This document shows positions 49,721-58,974 of a stretch of 64,000 nt of DNA, piece after piece (position 1 is the stretch's first letter; each line of letters starts with the position of its first letter). The notes under the pieces were generated by a model. It searched no databases. It saw only the letters and a program-made list of their open reading frames with translations, and was not told where the DNA came from. A program made the translations under genes and the position numbers. The stretch is from Candidatus Zixiibacteriota bacterium (GTDB taxonomy: Bacteria; Zixibacteria; MSB-5A5; GN15; FEB-12), in NCBI GenBank assembly GCA_035380245.1, contig DAOSXA010000001.1, positions 1-64,000 of the forward strand, in the 5' to 3' direction.

Positions 49721-51105
49721 ACAGGCCACATTCAACCGTTACTCGATTTACGTTGCTGTCGGCAGCATTTCTACTCGTGCTCGCGCTATTATCACTGGGA
49801 TGTGACAACACCGTCTCGGACCAATCCAGGTACCGGGCTTTCGTGGAGGAAGCCGCTCAGGTATGGCAGTTTCAAGGTGCTTATCTCGTTGCCCGGGGAG
49901 ATTCGGTTCTGGCCCGGGGAGCGGTTGGCTGTGCCGACCGAGGGGCGAACATCCCGAACCGGCCTGACACTAAATTCCTGATCGGCTCCATGACCAAGCC
50001 GTTCACGGCGATAGCCGTGTTGCAACTGACCGATCGCGGTTTGATCGATTTGAACGCAACGCTGGACCGCTATATCGACATCTACCCTGCCGAGCGAGCC
50101 AAACGCATTACCGTACACGATCTGCTTTGTCACCGTTCGGGCATCCCGGACTTGATCAACAACCGCGAATACGCCATGAAGATACATGAACATATCGAAC
50201 CCGAGGAAATAGTCGCGTTCTTTGGCAACCAGCCCTTGGAATTCGAACCCGGCAGCCGGTATACTTACAGTTCCTCTAACTACGTTCTTCTTGGTCTTAT
50301 CGTTGAAAAAGTCACGGGAATGCCCTGGGCTGAATACATCGACTCCGCGATCTGCCAACCGTCCGGCATGACCAACACGGGCGTTTTCGAGGATTATGCC
50401 CAACGCGAGGACTTCGCCAAAGGTTACGCTCCCGACCGAACCGGTCAATTGGTAGAAGTTCCGCCAATAAATCCCAGCGCAGGTTATGCCGCCGGGTCAC
50501 TGGCCTCGACCGTAGACGATCTGTTCAAATTGAACCAGGCTTTGTACAGTACAGAACTTCTGCCTCACGTGTGGATCGACTCCATGCTTACCCCTTATTC
50601 CCCGACCTACGGCTACGGCTGGCTGATCGATGACTTCGGCGGCTATCGACTCACCGCTCACGGCGGCGGAGTACCGGGATATGTCTCAACGTTTCAGCGC
50701 TGGGTCGACGACCGGGTTTGCGTAGTCGTCTTGAGCAACAATGTGGCCGTTCCGACTCATGCCGTCGCCAATGGCCTGGCAGCTCTGGCGCTTGGTGAAG
50801 TTTGTGACGAACCGAGGGTAAAAACTCCGATCACTATAGACTCGGCCGGCCTGACTCAATACGAGGGCCGATACAAAACAACCAACGGTGAAATCAGAAC
50901 GATAGAGCTGTATCGAGGTAACCTGATGTCTCAACTCGGTTACGGGACGGGGAAACCAATACTGCCTGAGGGACAAGATCGGTTCTATTTCGCTCGCGAT
51001 CCCATGACCACAATCACATTCATCAGAAACAGCAACGGCAACATTACCGGGCATATCGTGCAACAAGCCTTTGACTTCGACACCGCCTGGATAGTAACGG
51101 ATTAA
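49717..51105 (+). CDS. Lipoprotein serine hydrolase of the class C beta-lactamase family
   Basis: The 462-residue protein starts at ATG 49717 (ggaggaagaatc directly before; atga overlap with the previous gene). The lipoprotein signal is LALLSLGC. The catalytic domain has IGSMTKPFTAIAV with S-x-x-K, RYTYSSSNYVLLG at the Y-x-N position, and LTAHGGGVPGYVS as the H-G-G/K-T-G-like box. LLCHRSGIPDLIN is also typical. Members include D-amino-peptidases, esterases and true beta-lactamases, and this sequence could be any of the first two. A C-terminal lipocalin-like tail of about 90 residues follows. It sits in an operon with an Xre regulator and a small membrane protein. Confidence 0.9.
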   Translation: MNRPHSTVTRFTLLSAAFLLVLALLSLGCDNTVSDQSRYRAFVEEAAQVWQFQGAYLVARGDSVLARGAVGCADRGANIPNRPDTKFLIGSMTKPFTAIAVLQLTDRGLIDLNATLDRYIDIYPAERAKRITVHDLLCHRSGIPDLINNREYAMKIHEHIEPEEIVAFFGNQPLEFEPGSRYTYSSSNYVLLGLIVEKVTGMPWAEYIDSAICQPSGMTNTGVFEDYAQREDFAKGYAPDRTGQLVEVPPINPSAGYAAGSLASTVDDLFKLNQALYSTELLPHVWIDSMLTPYSPTYGYGWLIDDFGGYRLTAHGGGVPGYVSTFQRWVDDRVCVVVLSNNVAVPTHAVANGLAALALGEVCDEPRVKTPITIDSAGLTQYEGRYKTTNGEIRTIELYRGNLMSQLGYGTGKPILPEGQDRFYFARDPMTTITFIRNSNGNITGHIVQQAFDFDTAWIVTD

Positions 51106-51116
51106 GGGCGGATTCT

Positions 51117-51905
51117 ATGAACGCTGTGATAGAAAGCCTGACGAACCATCGTTCGGTACGGAAATATCGCCCGCAGCCGATTGAGCCGGATAAAATGGAT
51201 GCGATCCTGGAAGCTGCTACCCGAGCCGCTACGGCCGGAAACCTTCAGATGTACACTCTGCTCGTAATCGATCGACCGGAGGACTTGAAACGCCTCGATG
51301 AAGCCCTTGAAGTCCCGTTTATCGAGCGTTCAGGTTGTCCGGCAGCGATCCTGGCGCTGGTGGATTTGCATCGTGTAAAAAGCTGGATCAATCTCCATAC
51401 CGAACGGGAAATCGTTTGTAATCGACCTTACAACTTCTTCATGGCGATCTGGGATGCTTTGATTGCGATGCAAAATGCCGTCGCTGCCGCCGAAAGCCTT
51501 GGGCTCGGTACTTGCTGCCTCGGCAGTGGCGTTGAACTCGACATACAGCAACTGTTCGGTGCGCCCGAGTTGGTCTTCCCGGCCGGTCTGGTATGTCTTG
51601 GATATCCCGAGGCTCTCCCTCAAAAAAGCATGCGGCTGCCGCTCGAGGCGGTCGTGCATCGCAATTGCTATCACCTTCCCAAAGCCGAGGATATCAATCG
51701 TTGGTACGACGAGCGCGACCATGTATGGGACAAAGTCCCCGAAGAGCGCAAGAATACTTTGGCCCAACAGAACATCCACGGCATTGCCGAAGCCCTGTCG
51801 GTGCAGAAATTCTCACGTGAAATCGTAGAGAAGCGAAGCCGTGGGATATTGAAGAATCTCAGGCAGTCAGGTTTCGATCTACGCACCGGCCTGGATCAGG
51901 ATTAG
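51117..51905 (+). CDS. Nitroreductase-family flavoprotein
   Basis: The 262-residue protein has the family's N-terminal NHRSVRKYRPQPIEPDKMDA, LEAATRAATAGNLQMYTLLV (substrate/FMN-phosphate loop), and the second FMN loop AAAESLGLGTCCLGSGVELD. PAGLVCLGYPEALPQKSMRL follows. A C-terminal segment of about 70 residues, beyond the usual end, is helical and basic. It uses NAD(P)H and FMN to reduce nitro compounds, quinones or similar. ATG 51117 follows aagggcgga 11 bases after the hydrolase stop, so it may be cotranscribed. It ends four bases from the convergent ABC permease gene. Confidence 0.92.
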   Translation: MNAVIESLTNHRSVRKYRPQPIEPDKMDAILEAATRAATAGNLQMYTLLVIDRPEDLKRLDEALEVPFIERSGCPAAILALVDLHRVKSWINLHTEREIVCNRPYNFFMAIWDALIAMQNAVAAAESLGLGTCCLGSGVELDIQQLFGAPELVFPAGLVCLGYPEALPQKSMRLPLEAVVHRNCYHLPKAEDINRWYDERDHVWDKVPEERKNTLAQQNIHGIAEALSVQKFSREIVEKRSRGILKNLRQSGFDLRTGLDQD

Positions 51906-51909
51906 TCGC

Positions 51910-53007
51910 TTACGACACTCGCTTGGAAAAGCGCATCGCCGACAACCCAAAAACCGCCACGCCATAGATTGCCAGCATCACTACCTGGAACACCAGGTCC
52001 TGCAGCCCGGCTCCTTTCATCATGATCGCTCGGGTGATCTCGATGAAATACCGCATCGGATTGAGATAGGTAAGGTACTGCATCCAGGTCGGCATATTAG
52101 AAATCGGCGTAAAGAATCCCGAAGTCAGAATCGCGAACACCGAAAAGAACCAGGCAAAAAACATCGCTTGCTGCTGGGTCGAGGTCACATTCGAGAAAAA
52201 CAACCCGATCCCCAACGGGGTGACCAGGTAAAGTCCGGCCAAAGCGAACAACAGCACCGAAGATCCCACGAACGGTACCTGGAACCAGAGTACGCCGAAG
52301 GTCAAGGCGATAATCGTCTCCAGAAAGCCCAGGATCGCGAAAGGTATCAGTTTGCCGAGGAGCAACTCCCGCCCCTTGATCGGTGTCACCATGAGTTGTT
52401 CCAACGTACCCAACTCACGTTCTCGTACGATCGCCATTGAGGTCAGCATAACCGTAACCATCGTCAATAAGGTCGCCACGATCCCGGGCACCATGAAATA
52501 GACCGATTCCGCCTCGGGATTATACAGGACATCGAAACGCAGATCCAGCGGGATACTGACACCGTAGTAAGCACTGATAAATATCTGCATCAACCGCCCC
52601 ATATAACCGATCCCGATAGCTGTCTGGTTGGCATTGGAGCCATCGGTTATAAGTGAAACAGACGGGTTCTCACGATTCATCAAGTCATGGGCAAAACCCG
52701 GCGGTATAACGATTGCCATATCCGAAGAACTGCGCTTGAAATTATCTTCAAGATGTTGCAGCGCCATGATCGTATCGTTTGGCGTGAAATACCCGGAGGC
52801 CCCTACCGATCGGACCAGCTCGCGAGACTCATGGGTACGATCGAAGTCATATACATCGAGGCTCAGATTTTTAACGTCGATATTCACGACATACCCGAAC
52901 AGCAGCAACTGAATTACCGGCATCAGGAAGATGATGCGAATCATGTTGCGGTCGCGAAGAATCTGAATGAATTCTTTTTTCACGACTCCGATCAAAGCCC
53001 GACTCAT
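51910..53007 (-). CDS. ABC-2 type exporter permease (distal)
   Basis: The 365-residue protein has the layout of ABC-2 permeases of the YbhR/YhhJ group. A short cytoplasmic N-terminus (VVKKEFIQILRDRNMIRIIF) is followed by a first helix, a long periplasmic domain (about 40-175) and five C-terminal helices. The sequence REREL GTLEQLMVTPIKGREL (without the gap) is the coupling-helix motif that contacts the ATPase. The start overlaps the stop of the first permease by one base. It is the last gene of the seven-gene exporter operon. Confidence 0.93.
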   Translation of the reverse strand: MSRALIGVVKKEFIQILRDRNMIRIIFLMPVIQLLLFGYVVNIDVKNLSLDVYDFDRTHESRELVRSVGASGYFTPNDTIMALQHLEDNFKRSSSDMAIVIPPGFAHDLMNRENPSVSLITDGSNANQTAIGIGYMGRLMQIFISAYYGVSIPLDLRFDVLYNPEAESVYFMVPGIVATLLTMVTVMLTSMAIVRERELGTLEQLMVTPIKGRELLLGKLIPFAILGFLETIIALTFGVLWFQVPFVGSSVLLFALAGLYLVTPLGIGLFFSNVTSTQQQAMFFAWFFSVFAILTSGFFTPISNMPTWMQYLTYLNPMRYFIEITRAIMMKGAGLQDLVFQVVMLAIYGVAVFGLSAMRFSKRVS

Positions 53008-54113
53008 TAGGCAATCCTCCGCGTAAATTTCTTGCCGGCAATCAGCATCAACACCGTCATCAGAATAATCAAGTAGAGGCCCTGCATGGCCAGAACGTCA
53101 AGCCCGGCCCCCTTGAGGGCGATGCCGCGAATAATCGTCACGAAAAACTTGGCCGGTATTACGTTCGAAAGAAGTTGCAGTACTACGGGCATGTTTTTGA
53201 CAGCGAAAATGAATCCGGAGAGCATCACTGCCGGAAGCATCGTCAGCATCATGGCCAGCATCATCGCCACCTGTTGCGTCTTTACCATCGCGGAGACAAG
53301 GACGCCAAGCGAAAGAGCCGTCGCCACGTATATCAAAGCAAATCCCAGCAGGAGTATTTGAGAACCGACGAAGGGTACATTGAACAACAACCTGGCGGCA
53401 ACCAGCACCAGGACGGCATCGAGCAATGCCAGACCGATGTACGGGATGATCTTACCGGTTAAAATCTGCCAGGGCGTCACCGGCGCCGTCAACAACTGCT
53501 CCATCGTGCCGGTTTCTTTTTCACGGGCGATGGTGATCGAGGTCAGCAGAGCCGAGATCATCATCAGGATAATCGCCACCAGACCCGGGACAAAGAAATG
53601 CGAGGACTCCAGATCCGGATTGTACAGGTTCTGGATTGCCAGCCTGACCTGGGGTACTTCCACGCCGACCGGCAGATGTTCGAGAATAAACGTATTAACC
53701 AGCGCCTTGGAATAGTTCATCACCGCCGCGCCGAGGTTGTTGTCGGAGCCGTCGACGGTCATCCCCAACTCGTACGTTTGCCCATTACGCAGTTTTTCGG
53801 CGAACCCGGGTCGGATATACAACACCGCCGTTACGTCGTCAGAACGCATGGCGGCCTGAGGATCGGACAGAGAAACCGGATTTTCGGGACGCGAGAAATA
53901 AGGTGACGCGTAAAAGGCGTCAATCAACTCGGTTGACTCAATCGTTTTGTCGTAATCGACTATCGCTATGTTGATGTTCTTGATATCGAGGTTGATGGCA
54001 TAACCGTACAGCAGCGTCATTATGATCGGCATGGCGATGGCGATAGCCAGCGATTTGGGATCGCGAAGAATGTGATAGAATTCCTTGACGGCAATAAATT
54101 TAATCTTTCGCAC
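53007..54113 (-). CDS. ABC-2 type exporter permease (proximal)
   Basis: The 368-residue paralogue of the next permease has the same topology. The N-terminus is KFIAVKEFYHILRDPKSLAI, then a periplasmic domain, and the coupling segment AREKETGTMEQLLTAPVTPW before the C-terminal helices. The two probably form a heterodimer. The start is GTG 54113, 14 bases inside the end of the upstream ATPase gene. It is part of the TetR-TolC-HlyD-ABC operon and would export drugs or lipophilic compounds to the periplasmic adaptor. Confidence 0.93.
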   Translation of the reverse strand: MRKIKFIAVKEFYHILRDPKSLAIAIAMPIIMTLLYGYAINLDIKNINIAIVDYDKTIESTELIDAFYASPYFSRPENPVSLSDPQAAMRSDDVTAVLYIRPGFAEKLRNGQTYELGMTVDGSDNNLGAAVMNYSKALVNTFILEHLPVGVEVPQVRLAIQNLYNPDLESSHFFVPGLVAIILMMISALLTSITIAREKETGTMEQLLTAPVTPWQILTGKIIPYIGLALLDAVLVLVAARLLFNVPFVGSQILLLGFALIYVATALSLGVLVSAMVKTQQVAMMLAMMLTMLPAVMLSGFIFAVKNMPVVLQLLSNVIPAKFFVTIIRGIALKGAGLDVLAMQGLYLIILMTVLMLIAGKKFTRRIA

Positions 54114-54846
54114 ATTCGCCTCCCCGGCTGTCGATCAAGTCGATAAACATCGTTTCGAGATTCGGCGCTTTATATTTGGCGATCAAATCGAACGGCTTGC
54201 CTAATTCAACGATTTTCCCGCAGTGCATGATCGAGATTCGTCCGCAGTACTCCGCCTCGTCCATGTAATGAGTAGTTACGAACACCGTCACACCCTCTTC
54301 GGCCAGGTCGTACAGAATCGACCAGAACTTGCGCCGGAAAACCGGATCGACGCCGCCGGTCGGTTCGTCCAGAAAAATGATTTCCGGACGATGCAGCAAC
54401 GATACCGCCAGCGCCAGTCTTTGTCTCCAGCCGATCGGTAACGAGACCGGTTGACGGTCCAGGATATCTTCCAGATGCAAGCGCGCCGCCAGTTCATCGC
54501 GTCTTTGCTTCACTTCTTTTCGGCTCATCCCATACGCCGCACCGTAAAAATCCATGTTTTCACGTCCGGTCAGATCGCCGTATAACGAAAATTTCTGCGA
54601 CATATACCCGATTCGTGACTTGATCCGCTCCGATTCCTTTATGATATCGCAACCCGCCACGCGACCGTTGCCGGAGGTCGGCATGAGCAATCCGCACAAC
54701 ATACGGATCGCAGTGGTCTTACCGGCGCCGTTGGCTCCGAGGAATCCGAATATCTCCCCCTTCGCGACCGTCAGCGAGATATTGTCAACAGCGGTAAAAT
54801 CACCGAACCGCCGAGTCAGATTGACAACTTCAACGGCGTTGTTCAT
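54100..54846 (-). CDS. ABC exporter ATPase (second)
   Basis: The 248-residue protein starts at ATG 54846, which overlaps the stop of the first ATPase gene by four bases; the frame is open ten codons further. It has Walker A GFLGANGAGKTTAIRMLCG, the Q-loop in GYMSQKFSLYGDLTG, a signature that reads LPIGWRQRLALAVSL in place of LSGGQ, Walker B IIFLDEPTGGVDP and the H-loop VTTHYMDEAEYC. The altered signature (PIGWR) is noteworthy: in the heterodimer the other ATPase has the normal LSGGM, so one ATP site may be degenerate. It powers the two permeases encoded downstream. Confidence 0.94.
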   Translation of the reverse strand: MNNAVEVVNLTRRFGDFTAVDNISLTVAKGEIFGFLGANGAGKTTAIRMLCGLLMPTSGNGRVAGCDIIKESERIKSRIGYMSQKFSLYGDLTGRENMDFYGAAYGMSRKEVKQRRDELAARLHLEDILDRQPVSLPIGWRQRLALAVSLLHRPEIIFLDEPTGGVDPVFRRKFWSILYDLAEEGVTVFVTTHYMDEAEYCGRISIMHCGKIVELGKPFDLIAKYKAPNLETMFIDLIDSRGGECAKD

Positions 54847-55760
54847 GACAACCGCTCCATGAGTTGAATGAAACAATCCTCGAGATCCGCTTCGATCGGA
54901 TTTATCGCATTGAAATCAAGTCCCAAACGTTCTATCCCGGCGCGATAATGCTCGATATCATCATCACGATCGATACTGAGATGCAATCCCGCCCCGAATC
55001 GACGAGCTGTAATCCCTTCGATGTTATTTAGTTTTTCAACCAGCGTCGAGGCAGGCTCCACATCGAGATAATACAAGCGCCCTTCGAACAAGTGCCGCAA
55101 CTCATCGGGAGTCCCCTCCGCCAGCTTTTTGCCACCGAAAATGAAACAAGCCCGATCGGCCCGCGCCACTTCGTCCATGTAAGGCGTGGAGACCAGAATC
55201 GTTACCCCCTCGTTACGGAGATTCAAGAGAATTTCCCAGAACTGTCGTCGCGACAAAGGATCCACACCGGTGGTTGGTTCATCGAGAAATAGAAATTTAG
55301 GATCGTGCATCAAAGCGCACGACAATGCCAGTTTCTGCTTCATCCCGCCGGACAGCGCCTGGGCGCGTCGACCGCGAAACGGCTTGAGGTTGGAGAACCG
55401 ATACAACTCTTCCGCCCGCTTCTCGAACGCTTCCCCGTAAACGTCGAAAATGCCGGCGTAAAAACGTAGATTCTCTTCGACCGACAGGTCCGGATACAAC
55501 GAAAACACCTGCGGCATATAACCCAACTCCGGCTTGATTTCATCGAACCGGTCGGACATGTTGCGCCCGCCGATAAGGATTTCACCCTTATCCATGTCGA
55601 TCAGGTTGCAGATCAGGCGCATGAGCGTGGTCTTTCCGGCGCCGTCCGGTCCGACCAGCGCCGTGATCTGTCCCGTCGGCAGATCGAGCGAAAAATCAGT
55701 CAGCGCCGCAATCGAACCGTATCGACGCGAGACATCGTTTATCTGAAGCGCATTATTCAT
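54843..55760 (-). CDS. ABC exporter ATPase (first)
   Basis: The 305-residue protein starts at ATG 55760, eight bases before the end of the HlyD-type gene. It has Walker A LVGPDGAGKTTLMRLICN, the Q-loop in GYMPQVFSLYPDLSVEE, the signature ALSGGMKQKLALSCAL, Walker B KFLFLDEPTTGVDP and STPYMDEVARA. In the last motif the usual H-loop His is replaced by Pro (TPY for THY), so the two ATPases have complementary deviations. About 80 residues after the core form a regulatory C-terminal domain. The pair resembles the two halves of the YbhF ATPase split into separate proteins. Confidence 0.94.
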   Translation of the reverse strand: MNNALQINDVSRRYGSIAALTDFSLDLPTGQITALVGPDGAGKTTLMRLICNLIDMDKGEILIGGRNMSDRFDEIKPELGYMPQVFSLYPDLSVEENLRFYAGIFDVYGEAFEKRAEELYRFSNLKPFRGRRAQALSGGMKQKLALSCALMHDPKFLFLDEPTTGVDPLSRRQFWEILLNLRNEGVTILVSTPYMDEVARADRACFIFGGKKLAEGTPDELRHLFEGRLYYLDVEPASTLVEKLNNIEGITARRFGAGLHLSIDRDDDIEHYRAGIERLGLDFNAINPIEADLEDCFIQLMERLS

Positions 55761-56640
55761 GGTCAAGCGTCACGTAAACCGGCATGCCGATCTTCAGCAT
55801 TCTTTCACTGTTGTCCACACTGACCTTCACGGCATACACTAAATTGGCGCGTGATTTTTTAGTCTGTACATTCTTGGGGGTGAACTCCGCCTCCTCCGAT
55901 GTCCAGACGACCGTGCCGGGATACTGGCCCGCTTCGGTCTCGGTGTCAACCGTGGCTTTATCGCCAACCTTGATGCGGGAGAATTCTTCCAGCGGCAGGT
56001 AGACCTTGACATGGAAGCGGTTGAGATTGGATATCTTGGCAATCGGTTTGCCGGGTGCAAGCAGCTCGCCCTTGTCGACAAATTTCTCCGTCACCACCCC
56101 GTCGATTCCGCTTACCGGGTAGCAATCCGCAATCGCTTGTTCGATACGCGCTATTTCCGCCTCAATTTTCATTAACTCGGCTTTAATGGACTCGATACTT
56201 GTCCGCGCCGTAGCCGTTCCCAATTTAGCCTGGGCCAGTTCGTGTTCGATCTGATCCATACGCGCCGTAGTTCCGGTACCAGACTGCACCAACGCTGCAA
56301 TACGAGCATATTCTTTTTCCAAATAGCTTTCTGACTCGACCGCCTGTTGCCGTCGAACCTCGGCCGCATTCAACTGCGCCTCGGCCGAAGCCTTACCGGC
56401 CAATGCCGCCTGGTGCTCCAGTTCCAGTTTGGTGGCGTCGATTACTACCAGCGTATCTCCCGCCTTGACTTCGGACCCCTCATTGAAGAGCTCCCGGTCA
56501 ACACGTCCCGCAGCTTCGGCCGAAACGATTATCTCATCCGTTTCCAGAATACCGGAGCTACCGGCTCGGTCTTGTTCACCGCTGCAACCGAAAGCCAACA
56601 ACAGAACCGGCAACAATACTATGGCAAATAACCGTCTCAT
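55753..56640 (-). CDS. HlyD-family periplasmic adaptor lipoprotein
   Basis: The 295-residue protein starts at ATG 56640 (aaaggagaatgaa upstream). The lipoprotein signal is LLLAFGC. A lipoyl half (SAEAAGRVDRELFNEGSEVK) is followed by a coiled-coil hairpin (about 75-165, Ala/Glu/Gln-rich). The second lipoyl half is DGVVTEKFVDKGELLAPGKP, and a beta-barrel domain contains FHVKVYLPLEEFSRIKVGDK. It connects inner-membrane permeases with the TolC channel. It begins one base after the TolC stop. It is YbhG/MacA-like in length and layout. Confidence 0.94.
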   Translation of the reverse strand: MRRLFAIVLLPVLLLAFGCSGEQDRAGSSGILETDEIIVSAEAAGRVDRELFNEGSEVKAGDTLVVIDATKLELEHQAALAGKASAEAQLNAAEVRRQQAVESESYLEKEYARIAALVQSGTGTTARMDQIEHELAQAKLGTATARTSIESIKAELMKIEAEIARIEQAIADCYPVSGIDGVVTEKFVDKGELLAPGKPIAKISNLNRFHVKVYLPLEEFSRIKVGDKATVDTETEAGQYPGTVVWTSEEAEFTPKNVQTKKSRANLVYAVKVSVDNSERMLKIGMPVYVTLDHE

Positions 56641-56641
56641 T

Positions 56642-57949
56642 TCATTCTCCTTTGGCTTGAACATGCTTGCCAACCAGGTATTCGTATTGATTCAGCGCCA
56701 GGCGATAGTCGGCCTCGGACGAAGCAAGCATCGCCTCAGCCTGACTCAGGGCCGCTTCCGTATCCAGCAGATGATTGGGTGAAAGCACTCCCTCGCGATT
56801 TTTCACTTTGGCCAGGCGGTAGTTATCGGCGGCAATGCGATAACTCGTTTCCGCCGTGCGGTATCCGGTATAAGCTAGTTTGAGACTTTCATAAGCAATC
56901 CGGGCTTGCTGCAGCAACGCCTCATGGACTCGATCGTACTCGTGACGACTCGCCTCAAGACGTTGTCGCGCCGCTCGTACCTGTGCTCCGGTACGACCAC
57001 CCAGATTGAACGACCAATTGAGCGTCGCCCCAACCGTTGCGTTACCGTTAAAATCTTTTTCAAACGGACTGAGGTTCGGTTTGCCGTACGCATACCCGGC
57101 AAAAACAGCCAGGTCCGGCATATAAGAGGCCTTATTGAGTCTGATGATAGATCGATTTAATTCAATCGCCGATCGCGCCCCCACCAGTTCCGCCTTGTTG
57201 TCGTTGAGTACGACTTGTTCTTCAGGTACTTCCGAAGGAGCGGGGTATGCTTCGGTCAGTCTGATCGAAACCTCCGGCTCCAAACCGAGCAACATCGACA
57301 ACACAATTTCCCGACTCCGTCGTCCGCTTGCGGCTTGATCCACCGCCAGCGAGGCGTTGTTGACCGCCAGTTCGGCTTCGTAAAGATCGACCGAATCGGC
57401 CGTGCCCGCGTCATACATCGACTGTACGTCCTGGCGGAGCAATTCCGTTCGCGTTAGCGATGATCGGGCAGCGTCAACCAGTTCGTCCGCCCGAGCCAGC
57501 TCCAGGCAGGACTGCCGGGCAAGATAACGGATATCATCCGAGGATTTCTGTTCGAGCGCGTTCCTGATCGCCAGATTAGCTTGGGCCAGATCAATCGACG
57601 ATGAGATTTTCCCGCCGGTGTACAGAGGTAGACTTATTTTCACGTTAGTCTGATAGTTTTCGTGCAGCCCGATATCGCGTTGGATCCGGTTCCCGAGTAT
57701 CTCCATATCAAGCTGGGAAATATCGCTATTGTGGAGAGCGGTGGCATCGGCCGTGATATTCGGGAAACGACCCGCTCGGGCAGCTTTAAGATCAGCCTGG
57801 TACGCCTCGCTCTCGGCTCGAGCTTTTTTAAGGTCCCAGGAATGATTCAGCGCCATCTGTTCCGCCTGAGCTGAAGTCAGATCGACCGCTCCTGAAAAAC
57901 CCGCCGTCAGGCAAAACCAGCTCATGGTTATCAGTAATATCGCTTTCAT
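56642..57949 (-). CDS. TolC-family outer-membrane channel
   Basis: The 435-residue protein has a signal peptide ending near GFSGAVDL and two homologous repeats of long helices with short barrel strands. QAEQMALNHSWDLKKARAES opens the first repeat and NVKISLPLYTGGKISSSIDL lies at the first barrel hairpin. NWSFNLGGRTGAQVRAARQR is at the second hairpin, and SPNHLLDTEAALSQAEAMLA closes the last helix. It forms the outer-membrane duct of the exporter. The ATG overlaps the TetR stop codon by four bases. Confidence 0.94.
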   Translation of the reverse strand: MKAILLITMSWFCLTAGFSGAVDLTSAQAEQMALNHSWDLKKARAESEAYQADLKAARAGRFPNITADATALHNSDISQLDMEILGNRIQRDIGLHENYQTNVKISLPLYTGGKISSSIDLAQANLAIRNALEQKSSDDIRYLARQSCLELARADELVDAARSSLTRTELLRQDVQSMYDAGTADSVDLYEAELAVNNASLAVDQAASGRRSREIVLSMLLGLEPEVSIRLTEAYPAPSEVPEEQVVLNDNKAELVGARSAIELNRSIIRLNKASYMPDLAVFAGYAYGKPNLSPFEKDFNGNATVGATLNWSFNLGGRTGAQVRAARQRLEASRHEYDRVHEALLQQARIAYESLKLAYTGYRTAETSYRIAADNYRLAKVKNREGVLSPNHLLDTEAALSQAEAMLASSEADYRLALNQYEYLVGKHVQAKGE

Positions 57950-58572
57950 CGTGCTAACACTCCGTTCAGAAGCAGATCCACTACAGCCTCCTTACGTTCG
58001 GCAATCATCTTTTCGGCATCGGGGAATTCCATGACCCGCTGCATAATCGGAAGCATCAGAAAGAATCCGACACTCATGGATATCAAAGACGTCATGGTAT
58101 GGAGGACATTGACATTCCGCAGATGACCGCTTTTTACACCGTCCAAAAGGCGCATACGGAGAACTTCCGGAACTCCGGACCGGCGGAAAGTCTCCCCCAC
58201 CTTATCAATGATCGCGCTGTCGTCGTTCGCCAACTCCCGCAACATTATTTTACGCAGGGCGGGGTTGGCAGTAAAAATCATCGTATGTGATTCCAATATC
58301 GCCCCTATAACATCTCTGAGAGTGTCCAGCTTGACCACCCGGTCGTATATACGCTGGGCAACCGATGTGATGCGATCGGAAATCGTTTCATCGTACAAGT
58401 TATCTTTTGACTGAAAATGGTAGTAAATCATGGCTTTGTTCACCCCGGCTCGTCCGGCTATCCGGTCAACCCGAGAGCCTGCTTTACCATATTCGGCGAA
58501 CTCCTCAACAGCGGCATTGATAATTTTCGCTCGAGTTGATTCCGCCTCAGTCCTCTCGGGATCACTACTCAT
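57946..58572 (-). CDS. TetR/AcrR-family regulator of the exporter operon
   Basis: The 208-residue protein has the TetR helix-turn-helix near its N-terminus: INAAVEEFAEYGKAGSRVDR, then GVNKAMIYYHFQSKDNLYDE. An all-helical ligand domain follows. It is the first gene of the operon and overlaps tolC. The inverted repeat ttaactaa...ttagttaa directly upstream is a likely autoregulatory operator, so induction by an exported compound is the probable logic. Confidence 0.94.
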   Translation of the reverse strand: MSSDPERTEAESTRAKIINAAVEEFAEYGKAGSRVDRIAGRAGVNKAMIYYHFQSKDNLYDETISDRITSVAQRIYDRVVKLDTLRDVIGAILESHTMIFTANPALRKIMLRELANDDSAIIDKVGETFRRSGVPEVLRMRLLDGVKSGHLRNVNVLHTMTSLISMSVGFFLMLPIMQRVMEFPDAEKMIAERKEAVVDLLLNGVLAR

Positions 58573-58609
58573 TTAACTAACCTTTCAGTTAAACCAACTA
58601 TTTAGTTAA
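58573..58609. promoter_or_regulatory. Candidate TetR operator of the exporter operon
   Basis: The octamer ttaactaa at 58573-58580 is exactly complementary to ttagttaa at 58602-58609, and further agttaa half-sites occur between them (58587-58592). It lies directly before the ATG of the TetR gene, where binding would block transcription or early elongation. Confidence 0.6.
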
Positions 58610-58974
58610 ATATACGGATCATTTATCGGAAACGTTATGACTTTTTTCATTATTTTATTTAGTTGTTGCTATAAAACAAGTTAACTGGATAAATTTATTA
58701 TCCTACGGTCCCGGATATCGGCCTATTGCGCTCACTATGGACCTGTTTTTAACTTTGCTTGTTACTTGAGGGAATGTCTCAATGGCTCCTGATCGCCTGG
58801 GCTTACCGGATCGAGCGCAATCGCCGACCTCTATTACAACAGGCTGATAGTCTCGACAGGTAACTACCGGAGAAACGAATACACCGTGACGACCGGAAAC
58901 GCGGTGTGTATAAAATTCCGATGCCCGGCAGAGAGGGTTATAGGGGCAGCCGGTTGTAATAGGGAGATTGACCA
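58610..58974. other. Gene-free region between exporter regulator and histidine kinase
   Basis: The first 80 bases are AT-rich and probably hold the promoter of the exporter operon. The remainder must hold the kinase promoter, but no sigma-70 or sigma-54 motif stands out. agggag lies eight bases before the kinase start. Confidence 0.4.
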
